NCBI RefSeq assembly: GCF_900176425.1
Contig: NZ_FWXS01000006.1
Coordinates: forward strand, 162,845 to 226,844
Length of the DNA stretch: 64,000 nt
Direction of reading: 5' to 3'
Source of the DNA: Moheibacter sediminis
GTDB lineage: Bacteria > Bacteroidota > Bacteroidia > Flavobacteriales > Weeksellaceae
The position numbers and the translations under genes were made by a program. Positions 1-9,089 of the stretch are shown here, piece by piece. The notes beneath the pieces were generated by a model. It searched no databases. It worked only from the letters and a program-made list of their open reading frames with translations, and was not told where the DNA came from. Numbering within the stretch: position 1 is the stretch's first letter; every line of letters starts with the position of its first letter.

Positions 1-1
1 G

Positions 2-1000
2 GAAACAGGATTCAATTTGAGATCGGCACAGAATCCTTTGGTATATACTTACGTCGATAGTTTTGAAACATTGAACAGCAGCAACGTTGCGATTGCAACT
101 GCTTTTATGGATCCTGATCAGATGTATCAATCATTCATCGATAATACGCAGATTATATCACAAAGATTAGGCATGGCAAACGGTATGGCTCCATCGGGAG
201 ATGGTTACTATACTGGCTACGGTCGAGCCAACTATGATGTATTGGTGCCTGCATTCATCGCCGCTGTAGAAGGAAAAGATGCATCCAGCTCATCATTGGG
301 TCACAATCGTAAAATTCCATTGCCAAACTGGAATATTACTTACTCAGGTTTGACAAATATCCCGATGATCAATAAATTGTTCCAGGTATTTGAAGTATCG
401 CATTCTTATTTGTCATCATACACAGCAAACGGTATTCAGTCCAATCCAAACTATTTTATGGATCCGATGGGACGTGATTATGATAACAATTTTTACTCTA
501 AAAATATCTATGGAAGCATCAATATGATTGAATCATTCTCTCCTTTGATTGGGGTTGATATGACTTTCAGAAACAGCTTCCAGTTGAGAGCACAGTACAT
601 CAAAGACCGTATGTTGACCATGAGCTTGAGTAATTATACACTGACAGAAGATTACGGAACAGAATATGTAATCGGTATGGGCTATGTGATGAAAGATGTA
701 AAATTGAAAATGCGTTACCAAGGGAAAAACAAAACCTATACAGGCGATATGAACTTCCGTGCAGATGTGAGAATGAGAGACAGCGAAACGCGAATCCGCA
801 GAATTCTGGAAAATGATTCGCAGGTTACGGGAGGTCAAAAATTGGTATCGATTATGTTCTCGGCAGACTATGATTTCAGCAAAAGTTTCAACCTGAAATT
901 CTTCTGGGATCAAATGATGACCGAATATAAAATTTCAACCGCTTATCCAATTTCAACCATACGCGCAGGTTTAAGCGCAACCCTTACATTTGGAAATTAA
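2..1000 (+). CDS. sprA: SprA (Sov), T9SS translocon outer-membrane protein, C-terminal part
   Basis: This open frame runs in from the left edge, so the N-terminus is outside the window; about 332 residues remain. SprA is the very large outer-membrane pore of the type IX secretion system and is needed for gliding in Flavobacteriia. The visible part is rich in aromatic, alternating beta-barrel-like segments and ends in a strand-like TLTFGN tail typical of outer-membrane proteins. The assignment leans on this tail region and on the following gcvH and VanZ-like genes, an order I know from flavobacterial genomes. An internal TTG at 17 is not a start. Two secreted enzymes nearby carry T9SS sorting domains, which fits the presence of this system. 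Confidence 0.85.
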   Translation, partial: ETGFNLRSAQNPLVYTYVDSFETLNSSNVAIATAFMDPDQMYQSFIDNTQIISQRLGMANGMAPSGDGYYTGYGRANYDVLVPAFIAAVEGKDASSSSLGHNRKIPLPNWNITYSGLTNIPMINKLFQVFEVSHSYLSSYTANGIQSNPNYFMDPMGRDYDNNFYSKNIYGSINMIESFSPLIGVDMTFRNSFQLRAQYIKDRMLTMSLSNYTLTEDYGTEYVIGMGYVMKDVKLKMRYQGKNKTYTGDMNFRADVRMRDSETRIRRILENDSQVTGGQKLVSIMFSADYDFSKSFNLKFFWDQMMTEYKISTAYPISTIRAGLSATLTFGN

Positions 1001-1024
1001 AAAACAATCAAAAAATATTTTAAA

Positions 1025-1405
1025 ATGAATATCCCACAAGATTTAAAGTACAGCAAAGACCACGAATGGGTAAGAGTAGAAGGTGATACCGTAACCATTG
1101 GGATCACAGACTTCGCACAAGGAGAACTAGGCGACATCGTTTATGTAGATGTAGATTCAGAAGGTGAAACATTGGGCGCGGAAGAAGTTTTCGGAACTGT
1201 AGAAGCAGTGAAAACCGTTTCTGATTTATTCATGCCACTAAGCGGAGAAGTACTTGAATTAAATCCAATTCTGGAATCAGAACCTGAAAAAATAAACTCA
1301 GATCCTTACGGAGACGGATGGGTAATCAAAGTAAAAATTTCTGACGCTTCAGAACTAGATAACTTATTAGATGCAGCAGCGTATAAAGAGCTTGTTGGAG
1401 CATAA
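1025..1405 (+). CDS. gcvH: Glycine cleavage system H protein
   Basis: This is the lipoyl carrier protein of the glycine cleavage complex; it shuttles the aminomethyl group from the P to the T protein in the cytoplasm. At 126 residues it has the usual length. The lipoyl-lysine is K63 in [11 protein letters not shown], the family's modification site. The [12 protein letters not shown]-terminus and the [16 protein letters not shown] block are also characteristic. It starts 24 bp after sprA and has no visible promoter of its own. Its 3' end overlaps the start of the VanZ-like gene. Confidence 0.97.
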   Translation: MNIPQDLKYSKDHEWVRVEGDTVTIGITDFAQGELGDIVYVDVDSEGETLGAEEVFGTVEAVKTVSDLFMPLSGEVLELNPILESEPEKINSDPYGDGWVIKVKISDASELDNLLDAAAYKELVGA

Positions 1406-1757
1406 AAACTCACAGTATTTCCGTGTAAGCCTATATGCTTACACGGTTTTACTCTTCATTGCCACGCTTACCCCCCTCGGCTATTTTCAGGGAGGTGATT
1501 CCAGCTTACTTAGCCAAATAGTATTTCCACACATTGACAAAGTAGTACATTTCTTTATGTTCTTCTTTATGGCAATACTGCTTTATTGCTCATTCAATCT
1601 CAACAAAATTCTCTATTTCACCATTCCCACCGCAACCGGAATCCTTATCGAAGTATTACAACATACCACCAACACCGGTCGTACATTTGATATCTTTGAC
1701 ATTGCCGCAAATACTGCCGGCGCATTCATTGCATTTTTATTCATCAGAAAACGATAA
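1371..1757 (+). CDS. VanZ-like family small membrane protein
   Basis: This 128-residue protein has about four hydrophobic segments. The motif [18 protein letters not shown], then GILIEVLQH and [20 protein letters not shown], is the usual VanZ-like layout (D-K-hydrophobic-H-F, then D-x-x-D/A-N-x-x-G). Function in Bacteroidota is unknown; VanZ itself is linked to teicoplanin resistance. The ATG at 1371 lies inside gcvH in another frame (35-bp overlap). In-frame TTG codons at 1392 and 1395 would nearly remove the overlap, so the true start is uncertain. The sprA-gcvH-vanZ order suggests co-transcription. Confidence 0.8.
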   Translation: MQQRIKSLLEHKNSQYFRVSLYAYTVLLFIATLTPLGYFQGGDSSLLSQIVFPHIDKVVHFFMFFFMAILLYCSFNLNKILYFTIPTATGILIEVLQHTTNTGRTFDIFDIAANTAGAFIAFLFIRKR

Positions 1758-1850
1758 TATCGTATTTCATCCCTTTCGTTGTCAAACCCAACATTTAAAA
1801 TTGACTTCGTCCAATCTTCCATTTCATCATTCGAAATTTATAATAATATA

Positions 1851-1947
1851 GGGCGCCTTATCGGGCTGCTCCGGGGTACGCTTCGCTTCCGTCTTCCGCT
1901 CCACTTCAGACCGGCTCCTTCGTCGCCGCCCTTCATATCCCGGGCGC
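1851..1947. repeat. Dispersed GC-rich intergenic repeat, GGGCGCCTTATCG copy 1
   Basis: In the 304-bp gap between the VanZ-like gene and endA, a GC-rich block begins GGGCGCCTTATCGGGCTG and ends CTTCATATCCCGGGCGC. A second copy at 35961-36057 shares both ends and the same 97-bp span, with a different interior. Both ends carry GGGCGC or its near complement, so the element is a likely stem-forming repeat. Its composition is sharply unlike the surrounding AT-rich DNA. No convincing gene lies in this gap. Confidence 0.7.
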
Positions 1948-2034
1948 ATTCAATACCTGTACATTGCTTAAATTCTTCTCAATACCGAAACCTACATTTA
2001 ACCCTTAGTTAAAATCCACCCATTTTAGATTCTC

Positions 2035-2042
2035 TAATTTTG
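2035..2042 (+). promoter_or_regulatory. Bacteroidota-type -7 element before endA
   Basis: TAATTTTG matches the Bacteroidota -7 consensus TAnnTTTG and lies 19 bp before the endA start codon. No clear -33 TTG is visible at the usual spacing. Confidence 0.5.
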
Positions 2043-2061
2043 TGTTCTAATTATTTGTACA

Positions 2062-3102
2062 ATGAGGAAACTCTTACTGATTTTTCTCCCTCTAACCCTA
2101 TTTGCACAAATACCTAATTATTACCAAGGAATTGATTTCAGCCAGACAAGTTCAGAACTACAGTCAGACCTTGCCGCATTGGTGACAGCCACACATACGC
2201 ACGAACTGGTGTATACACCGCAAGTTTGGAATGCACTCAGGCTCACTGACCTAGACCCGGAAAACCCACTAAATGTATTTCTAGTTTATGGTTACGATGA
2301 TACCGATGATGATTTCGTAAATGACCGCACACGTGACAAAACACTGAGCTGCCACAATACCGATTGCGATGGCAAATGGGTACGTGAGCACGTCTTCCCC
2401 AAATCCCTTGGCAATCCGTCATTCCAGAACACTGGTCCAGGCTCCGATGCACATTCCATCCGTTCTGTAGATTATACCTGGAACAACTCTCGCTCCAACC
2501 GTAAATTTACTTATGGACAAGGAAATTCACACATTACAGACAATGGACTTTTCTACCCTGGTGATGAGTGGAAAGGAGATGTTGCCCGTATGATGATGTA
2601 CATGCACATTCGATATGCAGAACGCTGCAAAGCCGGTTATGTAGGAACAAGCTCTTACACTTACCACCACGAAATGCCCGATATTTTCCTTCAATGGAAT
2701 GCCGAAGACCCCGTGAGTGAACACGAACTCGTGAGAAACGAAGTTTTACAAGACATGCAGGGCAATCGAAATCCATTCATCGACAATCCATATCTCGCAA
2801 CACTCATCTGGGGTGGAGATGCAGCAGAAAATACATGGTTTGAACTCTCCGTACAAGAAGAAATTTTTGCTAAGACGCAGATTTATCCAAATCCTGCATC
2901 AGATATATTAAATATAAATTCAAACAAGACCATTCGTTCCGTTTCTCTTTTTACAACTATTGGAAACAGGATTTATAATAAGGAAGTCTATAAAACAGAA
3001 ACACAATTGCAGCTTAATCAATACGAAAGCGGCGCTTACATCTTGCTGATTGTTTATACAGACAACACCAAAGAGACACGTAAGGTCATCTTCAAACATT
3101 AA
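2062..3102 (+). CDS. Secreted endonuclease I family nuclease with T9SS sorting domain
   Basis: This 346-residue extracellular nuclease of the endonuclease I (EndA/NucM, His-Me finger) family likely degrades DNA or RNA for nutrients. A short signal peptide (MRKLLLIFLPLTLFAQ) leads in. The catalytic region has WVREHVFPKS with H110, followed by GSDAHSIRSVDYTWNNSRSN and PGDEWKGDVARMMMYMHIRY, all family blocks. The last 70 or so residues, starting IYPNPASDILNI, form a type A T9SS C-terminal sorting domain. It is a single-gene unit with its own -7 box and a strong terminator downstream. Confidence 0.9.
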   Translation: MRKLLLIFLPLTLFAQIPNYYQGIDFSQTSSELQSDLAALVTATHTHELVYTPQVWNALRLTDLDPENPLNVFLVYGYDDTDDDFVNDRTRDKTLSCHNTDCDGKWVREHVFPKSLGNPSFQNTGPGSDAHSIRSVDYTWNNSRSNRKFTYGQGNSHITDNGLFYPGDEWKGDVARMMMYMHIRYAERCKAGYVGTSSYTYHHEMPDIFLQWNAEDPVSEHELVRNEVLQDMQGNRNPFIDNPYLATLIWGGDAAENTWFELSVQEEIFAKTQIYPNPASDILNINSNKTIRSVSLFTTIGNRIYNKEVYKTETQLQLNQYESGAYILLIVYTDNTKETRKVIFKH

Positions 3103-3120
3103 TTTTTCTTTTTCAAACAT

Positions 3121-3164
3121 AAATCCGGACGTTTAGCGATTTGTTAAATGCCCGGATTTTTCCT
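3121..3164 (+). terminator. Rho-independent terminator after endA
   Basis: Stem AAATCCGG (3121-3128) pairs with CCGGATTT (3152-3159) and runs into a T tract. Confidence 0.75.
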
Positions 3165-3223
3165 TTCATAATTTACCAATAACTAACAACCATTAACCAT
3201 CAGCCACTTTCCAACTTTTTTCC

Positions 3224-3231
3224 CATCTTTG
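3224..3231 (+). promoter_or_regulatory. Probable -7 element before hisS
   Basis: CATCTTTG differs from TAnnTTTG only at the first base and lies 17 bp upstream of the hisS ATG. Confidence 0.4.
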
Positions 3232-3248
3232 TACCACAAATTAATATT

Positions 3249-4619
3249 ATGGCAGTCCAGAAACCATCAATCCCAAAAGGAACCAGAGATTTTTCTCCCG
3301 AAGAAGTAAGCAAAAGACAGTATATATTTGATATAATCCGCCATCAGTTTCAGTTATATGGGTATTCTCCCATCGAAACACCTTCTTTCGAAAACCTTTC
3401 TACTCTTACCGGAAAATATGGTGAAGAAGGAGATCGCCTCATCTTCAAAATCCTCAATTCAGGAGATTATTTAGAAAAAGCAGACCCACAATTATTGGCA
3501 GATAAAAACAGCCAAAAACTAATCTCAACGATATCCGAGAAAGCATTGCGATATGACCTCACTGTGCCATTCGCGCGTTACGTCGTTCAGCATCAAAATG
3601 AAATCACATTTCCTTTCAAACGTTACCAGATGCAGCCCGTTTGGCGTGCAGACCGCCCGCAGAAAGGACGTTTCCGTGAATTTTACCAATGCGATGCTGA
3701 TGTTGTGGGAAGCGATTCCCTTTTGCAGGAAGTAGAACTCGTTTCGCTTTACGACGCAGTTTTTTCTCAATTAAATATTCCCGTAGAAATTCATTTCAAC
3801 AATAGAAAAATCCTCAGCGGACTCGCAGAAGTTGCCGACATCTCCAATCAGTTGATTGACTTCACTGTTGCTTTGGATAAATTGGACAAAATAGGCGAAG
3901 AAAAAGTAAAAGAAGAAATGTCGCAGAAAGGAATTTCCGAAACAGCCATTAAAAAACTTTCTCCTTTGTTCGCGATGTCAGGCGATTTCAATTCACAATT
4001 AAATTCATTGGAAGAAATTCTTAAATCTTCCGAAACCGGAATGAAAGGTGTCGAAGAGGTTCGTTTCGTATTCGAAAAAATAAAAAATTTAGGTTTAAAT
4101 TCTTCCGATTTAGTTTTGAATTTAACGCTTGCCCGCGGACTCGATTATTACACCGGTGCCATTTTAGAGGTTAAAGCCAAAAACGTGCAGTTAGGTTCCA
4201 TTGGCGGCGGCGGACGCTACGATGATTTGACAGGAATTTTTGGTTTGAAAGGCATTTCAGGGGTTGGGATTTCATTTGGTCTGGATAGAATTTATTTGGT
4301 TTTGGAAGAATTAAATTTATTTCCGGAATCAATCGAAAATACACTCGATGTCTTATTCATCAATTTCGGCGAAAATGAATCCGTAAAAGCCATGAAGCTG
4401 GCAAAACAACTTAGAGCAAATGGTTTTCGCTGCGAAGTTTATCCCGACAATGCCAAAATGAAAAAACAGATGCAGTACGCCGACAAAAAAGCGGTAAAAT
4501 ACGTCATCATTATTGGCGAAGAAGAATTAAACTCCCAAAAAGTATCTGTCAAAAACATGACTTCCGGTGACCAGAATTCAATCTCAGACGAAGAATTAAT
4601 TCAAAATTTAAGCTTTTAA
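3249..4619 (+). CDS. hisS: Histidine--tRNA ligase
   Basis: This class II aminoacyl-tRNA synthetase charges tRNA-His. At 456 residues it is typical of the Bacteroidota form. Motif 2 is [16 protein letters not shown], and the two histidine-specific blocks are [15 protein letters not shown] and [15 protein letters not shown]. The C-terminal anticodon-binding domain follows from about residue 365 ([12 protein letters not shown]). The start is fixed by the family N-terminus [15 protein letters not shown]. It stands between two secreted-enzyme genes and appears to be its own unit. Confidence 0.97.
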   Translation: MAVQKPSIPKGTRDFSPEEVSKRQYIFDIIRHQFQLYGYSPIETPSFENLSTLTGKYGEEGDRLIFKILNSGDYLEKADPQLLADKNSQKLISTISEKALRYDLTVPFARYVVQHQNEITFPFKRYQMQPVWRADRPQKGRFREFYQCDADVVGSDSLLQEVELVSLYDAVFSQLNIPVEIHFNNRKILSGLAEVADISNQLIDFTVALDKLDKIGEEKVKEEMSQKGISETAIKKLSPLFAMSGDFNSQLNSLEEILKSSETGMKGVEEVRFVFEKIKNLGLNSSDLVLNLTLARGLDYYTGAILEVKAKNVQLGSIGGGGRYDDLTGIFGLKGISGVGISFGLDRIYLVLEELNLFPESIENTLDVLFINFGENESVKAMKLAKQLRANGFRCEVYPDNAKMKKQMQYADKKAVKYVIIIGEEELNSQKVSVKNMTSGDQNSISDEELIQNLSF

Positions 4620-4665
4620 AATCGTGTGTGAAAATTAATTACATTTACGCATTAACAAAAAGCAC

Positions 4666-6672
4666 ATGAAAAAACATTTATTATCGCTACTGTTGTTTGC
4701 AGGAAGTATTTCATTGGCATTCTCCCAAAATCTACTTACCGAAAGAGCAACAAAGAAAATCAGCTACAATGAATTTGGCGTTGTAAACAAAGTGACCTTT
4801 AAAAAAGGAGCGGTGGCACAAAATTCTTCTTTAGATTTACTCAAAGAAATTACGGGTGAAGTACCAAATTCTGAATTTGTTTTGAAATCTTCAAATACAG
4901 ATAAATACAATATAACTCACGAAGAATTTACCCGTACCTACAATGGGATTCCGATAGATTTGGAAACGTATAAAGTCCATTCAAAAAACGGATACATCAT
5001 GTCAGCTAACGGAAGTTTTTCTCTATTGGATCTGGATTCAAATCCAAATTTCATTTCGGCAGAAGAAGCTTTCCAAAAAGCAGTAAATTCTACCAATGCT
5101 GAAACTTATGCCTGGGAAACCAATGAAACATTAAACCCAAAACCACAACCTGAACTTGTGATTTTGCCGGCAGGTTTAGCAAAGGAAAAGAAAGTGAAAT
5201 ATGCTTATAAAATAAACATATTTGCCGTGAAACCTTTGAGTAGAAACTGGATTTACATCGATGCACAAACCGGACAGATTCTGTTCAAAGACCCGATTAT
5301 AAAACATGCCGAAGGTCATTTTGATAAGCATACAGCGAAAGAAGGTGCATTTATTTCTCTTAAAAAAAATAATTTTCTTTTAGTTGAGGGTAATGGAGAT
5401 ACACGTTATAGTGGAAACCAGCCTTTGGAAACATCTTTAGGTAATGATGACCGTTATTTTCTAAAAGATGATACAAGAAACATTCATGTTTTAAACTCAA
5501 ACCAAACATTTCTTTGGGATGTTACAGAGTTTACAGATGATGACAATGTATGGAGCGATGCAGAATTCAACAATGAATTCAAAGACAATGCAGCATTGGA
5601 TGTATTATGGGGCATGGGTAAAACCTATGATTATTTCATGGATGTTTTTGACAGAGATAGCTATGATGACAATGGCTCTCCACTTATGGGATATGTACAC
5701 CTAGATTTTGAATATGACAACGCATTCTGGTCAGGTGATTTTATGGGATATGGTGATGGAACGTCAAATGGAGAGGAAGGAAACGGAAGATTTGATGCTT
5801 TGGTTTCTGTTGATGTAACTGCGCATGAAATCGGACACGGAGTATGTCAGGAAACAGCAAATTTAATTTACGAGCGGGAGCCGGGAGCATTAAACGAATC
5901 TCTCTCTGACATTTGGGGTGCAGCCGTTGAGTATTACGCCGCGCCAAACGATCCCAACAAAGATCATTGGTTGATCGGAGAAGAAATCGACCGTAGAGAA
6001 AATTCAATTGGTCTCAGGTCTATGAAAAATCCTAAAGATAAAGGCAGTCCAAATACTTATAAAGGGCAATATTGGAGACCAGCATCTTATGAAGAATGTC
6101 CGATTCCTGATTATTATGAAAATGATTACTGTGGAGTTCATTATAATTCAGGTGTTTTGAACTATTGGTTTTATTTGGTTTCAGAAGGTGGAAATGGTGT
6201 AAATGATAACAGCGATGCTTATGATGTCGAAGGAATTGGAATCGAAAAAGCAGCTGCAATTGTTTACTGTGCTGAAACAAATTACCTGGAATATGATTCA
6301 TGGTACGAAGACGCAAAAGAATTCATGACAGAGTGTGCAGCGAACATATTTGGAGACAATTCTCAAGAATTTCAAACAGTAAAAGACGCATGGTACGCAG
6401 TAGGTTTGGGGGATGGAATCATGGCTGTAAATGAAGTTAAATCTAAGAATATTTTGGTTTATCCTAATCCTGTAAAAGATTTCATCAACATTCAAACAAA
6501 AGAAAACATAGGAGAGCTGACTTTCAAAATATTAAATTTAAATGGTCAGAAACTTGCTGAGGGAAAAGTTGTAAATGGTAAAATAAATACAGCTTATCTA
6601 GTTCCGGGAAATTATGTTTTAATGATTAATGGTAAAAACCTAAATCATACACAGAAATTTATCAAGAAATAA
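4666..6672 (+). CDS. M4 (thermolysin-like) metalloprotease with T9SS sorting domain
   Basis: This 668-residue secreted zinc endopeptidase likely digests extracellular protein. In order it has a signal peptide (1-20), an FTP/PepSY-type propeptide (about 30-220), the catalytic domain, and a type A T9SS sorting domain from VYPNPVKDFINIQ (about 603 on). The zinc site is HEIGH (H387, E388, H391) with E411 in LNESLSDIWG; the 24-residue spacing from H387 to E411 equals that of thermolysin H142-E166. H492 in CGVHYNSGVLN corresponds to the transition-state histidine. It is followed by a terminator and then by DPP IV and five peptide carriers, which supports a role in peptide feeding. Confidence 0.95.
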   Translation: MKKHLLSLLLFAGSISLAFSQNLLTERATKKISYNEFGVVNKVTFKKGAVAQNSSLDLLKEITGEVPNSEFVLKSSNTDKYNITHEEFTRTYNGIPIDLETYKVHSKNGYIMSANGSFSLLDLDSNPNFISAEEAFQKAVNSTNAETYAWETNETLNPKPQPELVILPAGLAKEKKVKYAYKINIFAVKPLSRNWIYIDAQTGQILFKDPIIKHAEGHFDKHTAKEGAFISLKKNNFLLVEGNGDTRYSGNQPLETSLGNDDRYFLKDDTRNIHVLNSNQTFLWDVTEFTDDDNVWSDAEFNNEFKDNAALDVLWGMGKTYDYFMDVFDRDSYDDNGSPLMGYVHLDFEYDNAFWSGDFMGYGDGTSNGEEGNGRFDALVSVDVTAHEIGHGVCQETANLIYEREPGALNESLSDIWGAAVEYYAAPNDPNKDHWLIGEEIDRRENSIGLRSMKNPKDKGSPNTYKGQYWRPASYEECPIPDYYENDYCGVHYNSGVLNYWFYLVSEGGNGVNDNSDAYDVEGIGIEKAAAIVYCAETNYLEYDSWYEDAKEFMTECAANIFGDNSQEFQTVKDAWYAVGLGDGIMAVNEVKSKNILVYPNPVKDFINIQTKENIGELTFKILNLNGQKLAEGKVVNGKINTAYLVPGNYVLMINGKNLNHTQKFIKK

Positions 6673-6695
6673 AATTTTAAATTATATGAAATGAA

Positions 6696-6719
6696 AGGTA
6701 GCTTAGGCTGCCTTTTTTG
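6696..6719 (+). terminator. Terminator after the M4 protease gene
   Basis: AGGTAGC (6696-6702) pairs with GCTGCCT (6707-6713), with one G-U pair, and is followed by TTTTTG. Confidence 0.75.
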
Positions 6720-6782
6720 TTTGATAAAATAGATCTCATCTCCCTAAACGTTAAATAAAAATTAAAGTTTCACTATTTTTTT

Positions 6783-6790
6783 TATCTTTG
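6783..6790 (+). promoter_or_regulatory. -7 element before the DPP IV gene
   Basis: TATCTTTG is a full match to TAnnTTTG and lies 28 bp upstream of the DPP IV start codon. No TTG is seen at -33. Confidence 0.55.
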
Positions 6791-6818
6791 ATTCTGCTCA
6801 AAAAGCAAAACACAGAGG

Positions 6819-8981
6819 ATGAAAAAACTAATATTGCTGATTTGCGCATTCAATGCGCTTACAATCAGTGCACAAAACATTACCCTGGAAAATATTTGGG
6901 GTGGAAAATATTATCCGCAATCTTTATATGGAATCAATTCCATGAATGACGGCGAACACTATTCAATTCAGGAACAGAATGGCATTTATAAATATGCTTA
7001 TCAGTCGTTTATCAACAAACAAGATTCGAAAGAACTAATAGTTTCCGGAAGTTTTGACGAATATAAATTTAGCTCAGACGAAAAATATATTTTGGTTTTG
7101 ACAGAGTCGATCCCGATTTACCGTCATTCAGTAAAAGGAAAATGGCAGATTTATGACCGTGAAAAGAAATCTTTCCAAACCATTTTTGATGGGAAACCAA
7201 TTCAGGAACCGACTTTCTCGCCCGACGCTAAAAAAGTAGCATTTGCATTTGAGAATAATTTATACTATCAGGATTTAACTTCCAATAAAGTCACGCAAAT
7301 CACCAAAGACGGTAAAAAAAACGAAATCATCAACGGTATCACCGATTGGGTTTATGAGGAAGAATTTGCTTTTGTACGTCATTTTGATTGGAATGCAGAC
7401 GGTTCGGCTATAGCATTTGTGCGATTTGATGAAAGTGCCGTGAAAGAATTTCACATTCCGATTTACGGACAAAATCTATATCCGGAAGAAATGCGTTTCA
7501 AATATCCGAAAGCGGGCGAAGATAATTCAAAAGTGAGCTTGCATTTGTTTGGCTTAGAGTCAAATAAAATAGAAAATATATCACTTTCATCGGTTGAAAA
7601 TTATTACATTCCACAAATTAAATTTACAAAAGACAAAAACACATTGGCGGTTTTGACTTGCAATCGTCATCAAAATAAAGTTGATGTAAATTTTGTAGAT
7701 ATTTCATCGAAAAAAGTGTCGAAACTATTTACTGAAACTGACAAAGCATGGATCGAAACCGATAAATTCACATTTGAATTTTTGGATAATAATAATTTCC
7801 TTTGGGCTTCTGAACGCGATGGAAACCGCCACATTTACCAATATGATAAATCAGGGAAATTAGTGAAACAAATCACAAAAGGTGATTGGGAAGTGACTGA
7901 ATATTATGGATTTGATTCAAATGATAAAACAGTTTATTTTCAGTCAAATTCATTCAATGGAAAGAGAATTTCAACCGAAAAACACATTTACAAAATAAAT
8001 TTAGACGGGTCCAAAATGGAAATGCTTTCCCTAAAAAATGGAACAAATTCCGCAGATTTCAGCAAGAATTTTAAATATTTCATTCACAATTATTCTTCCA
8101 TATCGGAGCCTTCAGTTTACAATTTAAATGATGGTAAAAAACCACATGAATATGGCGTAATTTTGAACAATTCGGATATTAAAACGCGTTTGTCGGCAGA
8201 CAACATGGGAACAAAAGAATTGTTCACATTGAAAACAGAAAAAGGACACGAATTAAATGCGTGGATCATCAAACCAAAAGATTTTGATTCAAAAAAGAAA
8301 TATCCGGTTTTGTTGTACCAATACAGCGGTCCCGGTTCGCAGGAAGTTGCCAATTCTTGGATTGATATGAATGACCAATGGCATTTTATGCTTGCCCAAA
8401 AAGGATATTTGGTGGTTTGTGTGGACGGACGCGGAACGGGGGGGAAAGGAACGGAATTCAAAAAACAGACTTACCTGAATTTAGGTAAAATGGAAGTCGA
8501 AGACCAAATCGATACAGCAAAAGTTTTGGCGAAATATGAGTATGTGGACGCTTCGCGTATCGGAATTTGGGGCTGGAGCTATGGTGGATTTATGTCGAGC
8601 AATGCAATTCTGAGAGCAGGAGATGTTTTCAAAATGGCGATAGCTGTTGCGCCGGTTACGAATTGGAGGTATTATGATTCGGTTTATACCGAAAGATTTT
8701 TGCGTACGCCACAGGAAAATCCGAAAGGATACGATGAAAACTCGCCGATGACATATGCGACGCAATTCAATGACAAAGAAGATAAATTCCTTTTGGTGCA
8801 TGGAACGGCTGATGACAATGTTCATTTGCAAAATGCGATGGAATTGTCGGAGTCATTGATTCAAGCTGACAAGCAATTTGAAATGATGATTTATCCCGAC
8901 AAAAATCACGGGATTTACGGCGGAAAAACGCGCATTCAACTTTATAGAAAAATGACGAATTTCATTTTAGAAAATCTTTAG
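6819..8981 (+). CDS. Dipeptidyl peptidase IV (S9 family)
   Basis: This 720-residue exported serine exopeptidase releases N-terminal dipeptides, preferring Pro or Ala at the second position. A signal peptide ends near SAQN. The beta-propeller part holds the double-Glu motif DWVYEEEF (E180-E182) that clamps the substrate amino group. The alpha/beta hydrolase part carries S587 in GWSYGGF, D665 in GTADDNVH and H697 in DKNHG; the D-to-H spacing equals that of human DPP4 (708 to 740). All catalytic residues are present, so it should be active. It sits between the M4 protease and peptide symporters and probably makes dipeptides for them. Confidence 0.95.
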   Translation: MKKLILLICAFNALTISAQNITLENIWGGKYYPQSLYGINSMNDGEHYSIQEQNGIYKYAYQSFINKQDSKELIVSGSFDEYKFSSDEKYILVLTESIPIYRHSVKGKWQIYDREKKSFQTIFDGKPIQEPTFSPDAKKVAFAFENNLYYQDLTSNKVTQITKDGKKNEIINGITDWVYEEEFAFVRHFDWNADGSAIAFVRFDESAVKEFHIPIYGQNLYPEEMRFKYPKAGEDNSKVSLHLFGLESNKIENISLSSVENYYIPQIKFTKDKNTLAVLTCNRHQNKVDVNFVDISSKKVSKLFTETDKAWIETDKFTFEFLDNNNFLWASERDGNRHIYQYDKSGKLVKQITKGDWEVTEYYGFDSNDKTVYFQSNSFNGKRISTEKHIYKINLDGSKMEMLSLKNGTNSADFSKNFKYFIHNYSSISEPSVYNLNDGKKPHEYGVILNNSDIKTRLSADNMGTKELFTLKTEKGHELNAWIIKPKDFDSKKKYPVLLYQYSGPGSQEVANSWIDMNDQWHFMLAQKGYLVVCVDGRGTGGKGTEFKKQTYLNLGKMEVEDQIDTAKVLAKYEYVDASRIGIWGWSYGGFMSSNAILRAGDVFKMAIAVAPVTNWRYYDSVYTERFLRTPQENPKGYDENSPMTYATQFNDKEDKFLLVHGTADDNVHLQNAMELSESLIQADKQFEMMIYPDKNHGIYGGKTRIQLYRKMTNFILENL

Positions 8982-9061
8982 AAGCCAAAAATTAGCAGAA
9001 AGTGAGAATGTCTTTTTAATTCTGGGATTTGATAAAAATTAAAATAAGAACACAATATAAA

Positions 9062-9076
9062 AAGGTATTATACCTT
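9062..9076. promoter_or_regulatory. Perfect palindrome upstream of the POT cluster
   Basis: AAGGTATTATACCTT is a perfect inverted repeat with a 3-bp centre, ending 13 bp before the first POT gene. It could be an operator or a small leader hairpin; no regulator is identified. Confidence 0.4.
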
Positions 9077-9089
9077 AAAATTTTAAATT

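Noticed and set aside
1779..2012. Open frame of 77 codons downstream of the VanZ-like gene
   Set aside because: It lies across the GC-rich repeat, has Pro/Ser/His-rich low-complexity content, and has no start signal or family resemblance.
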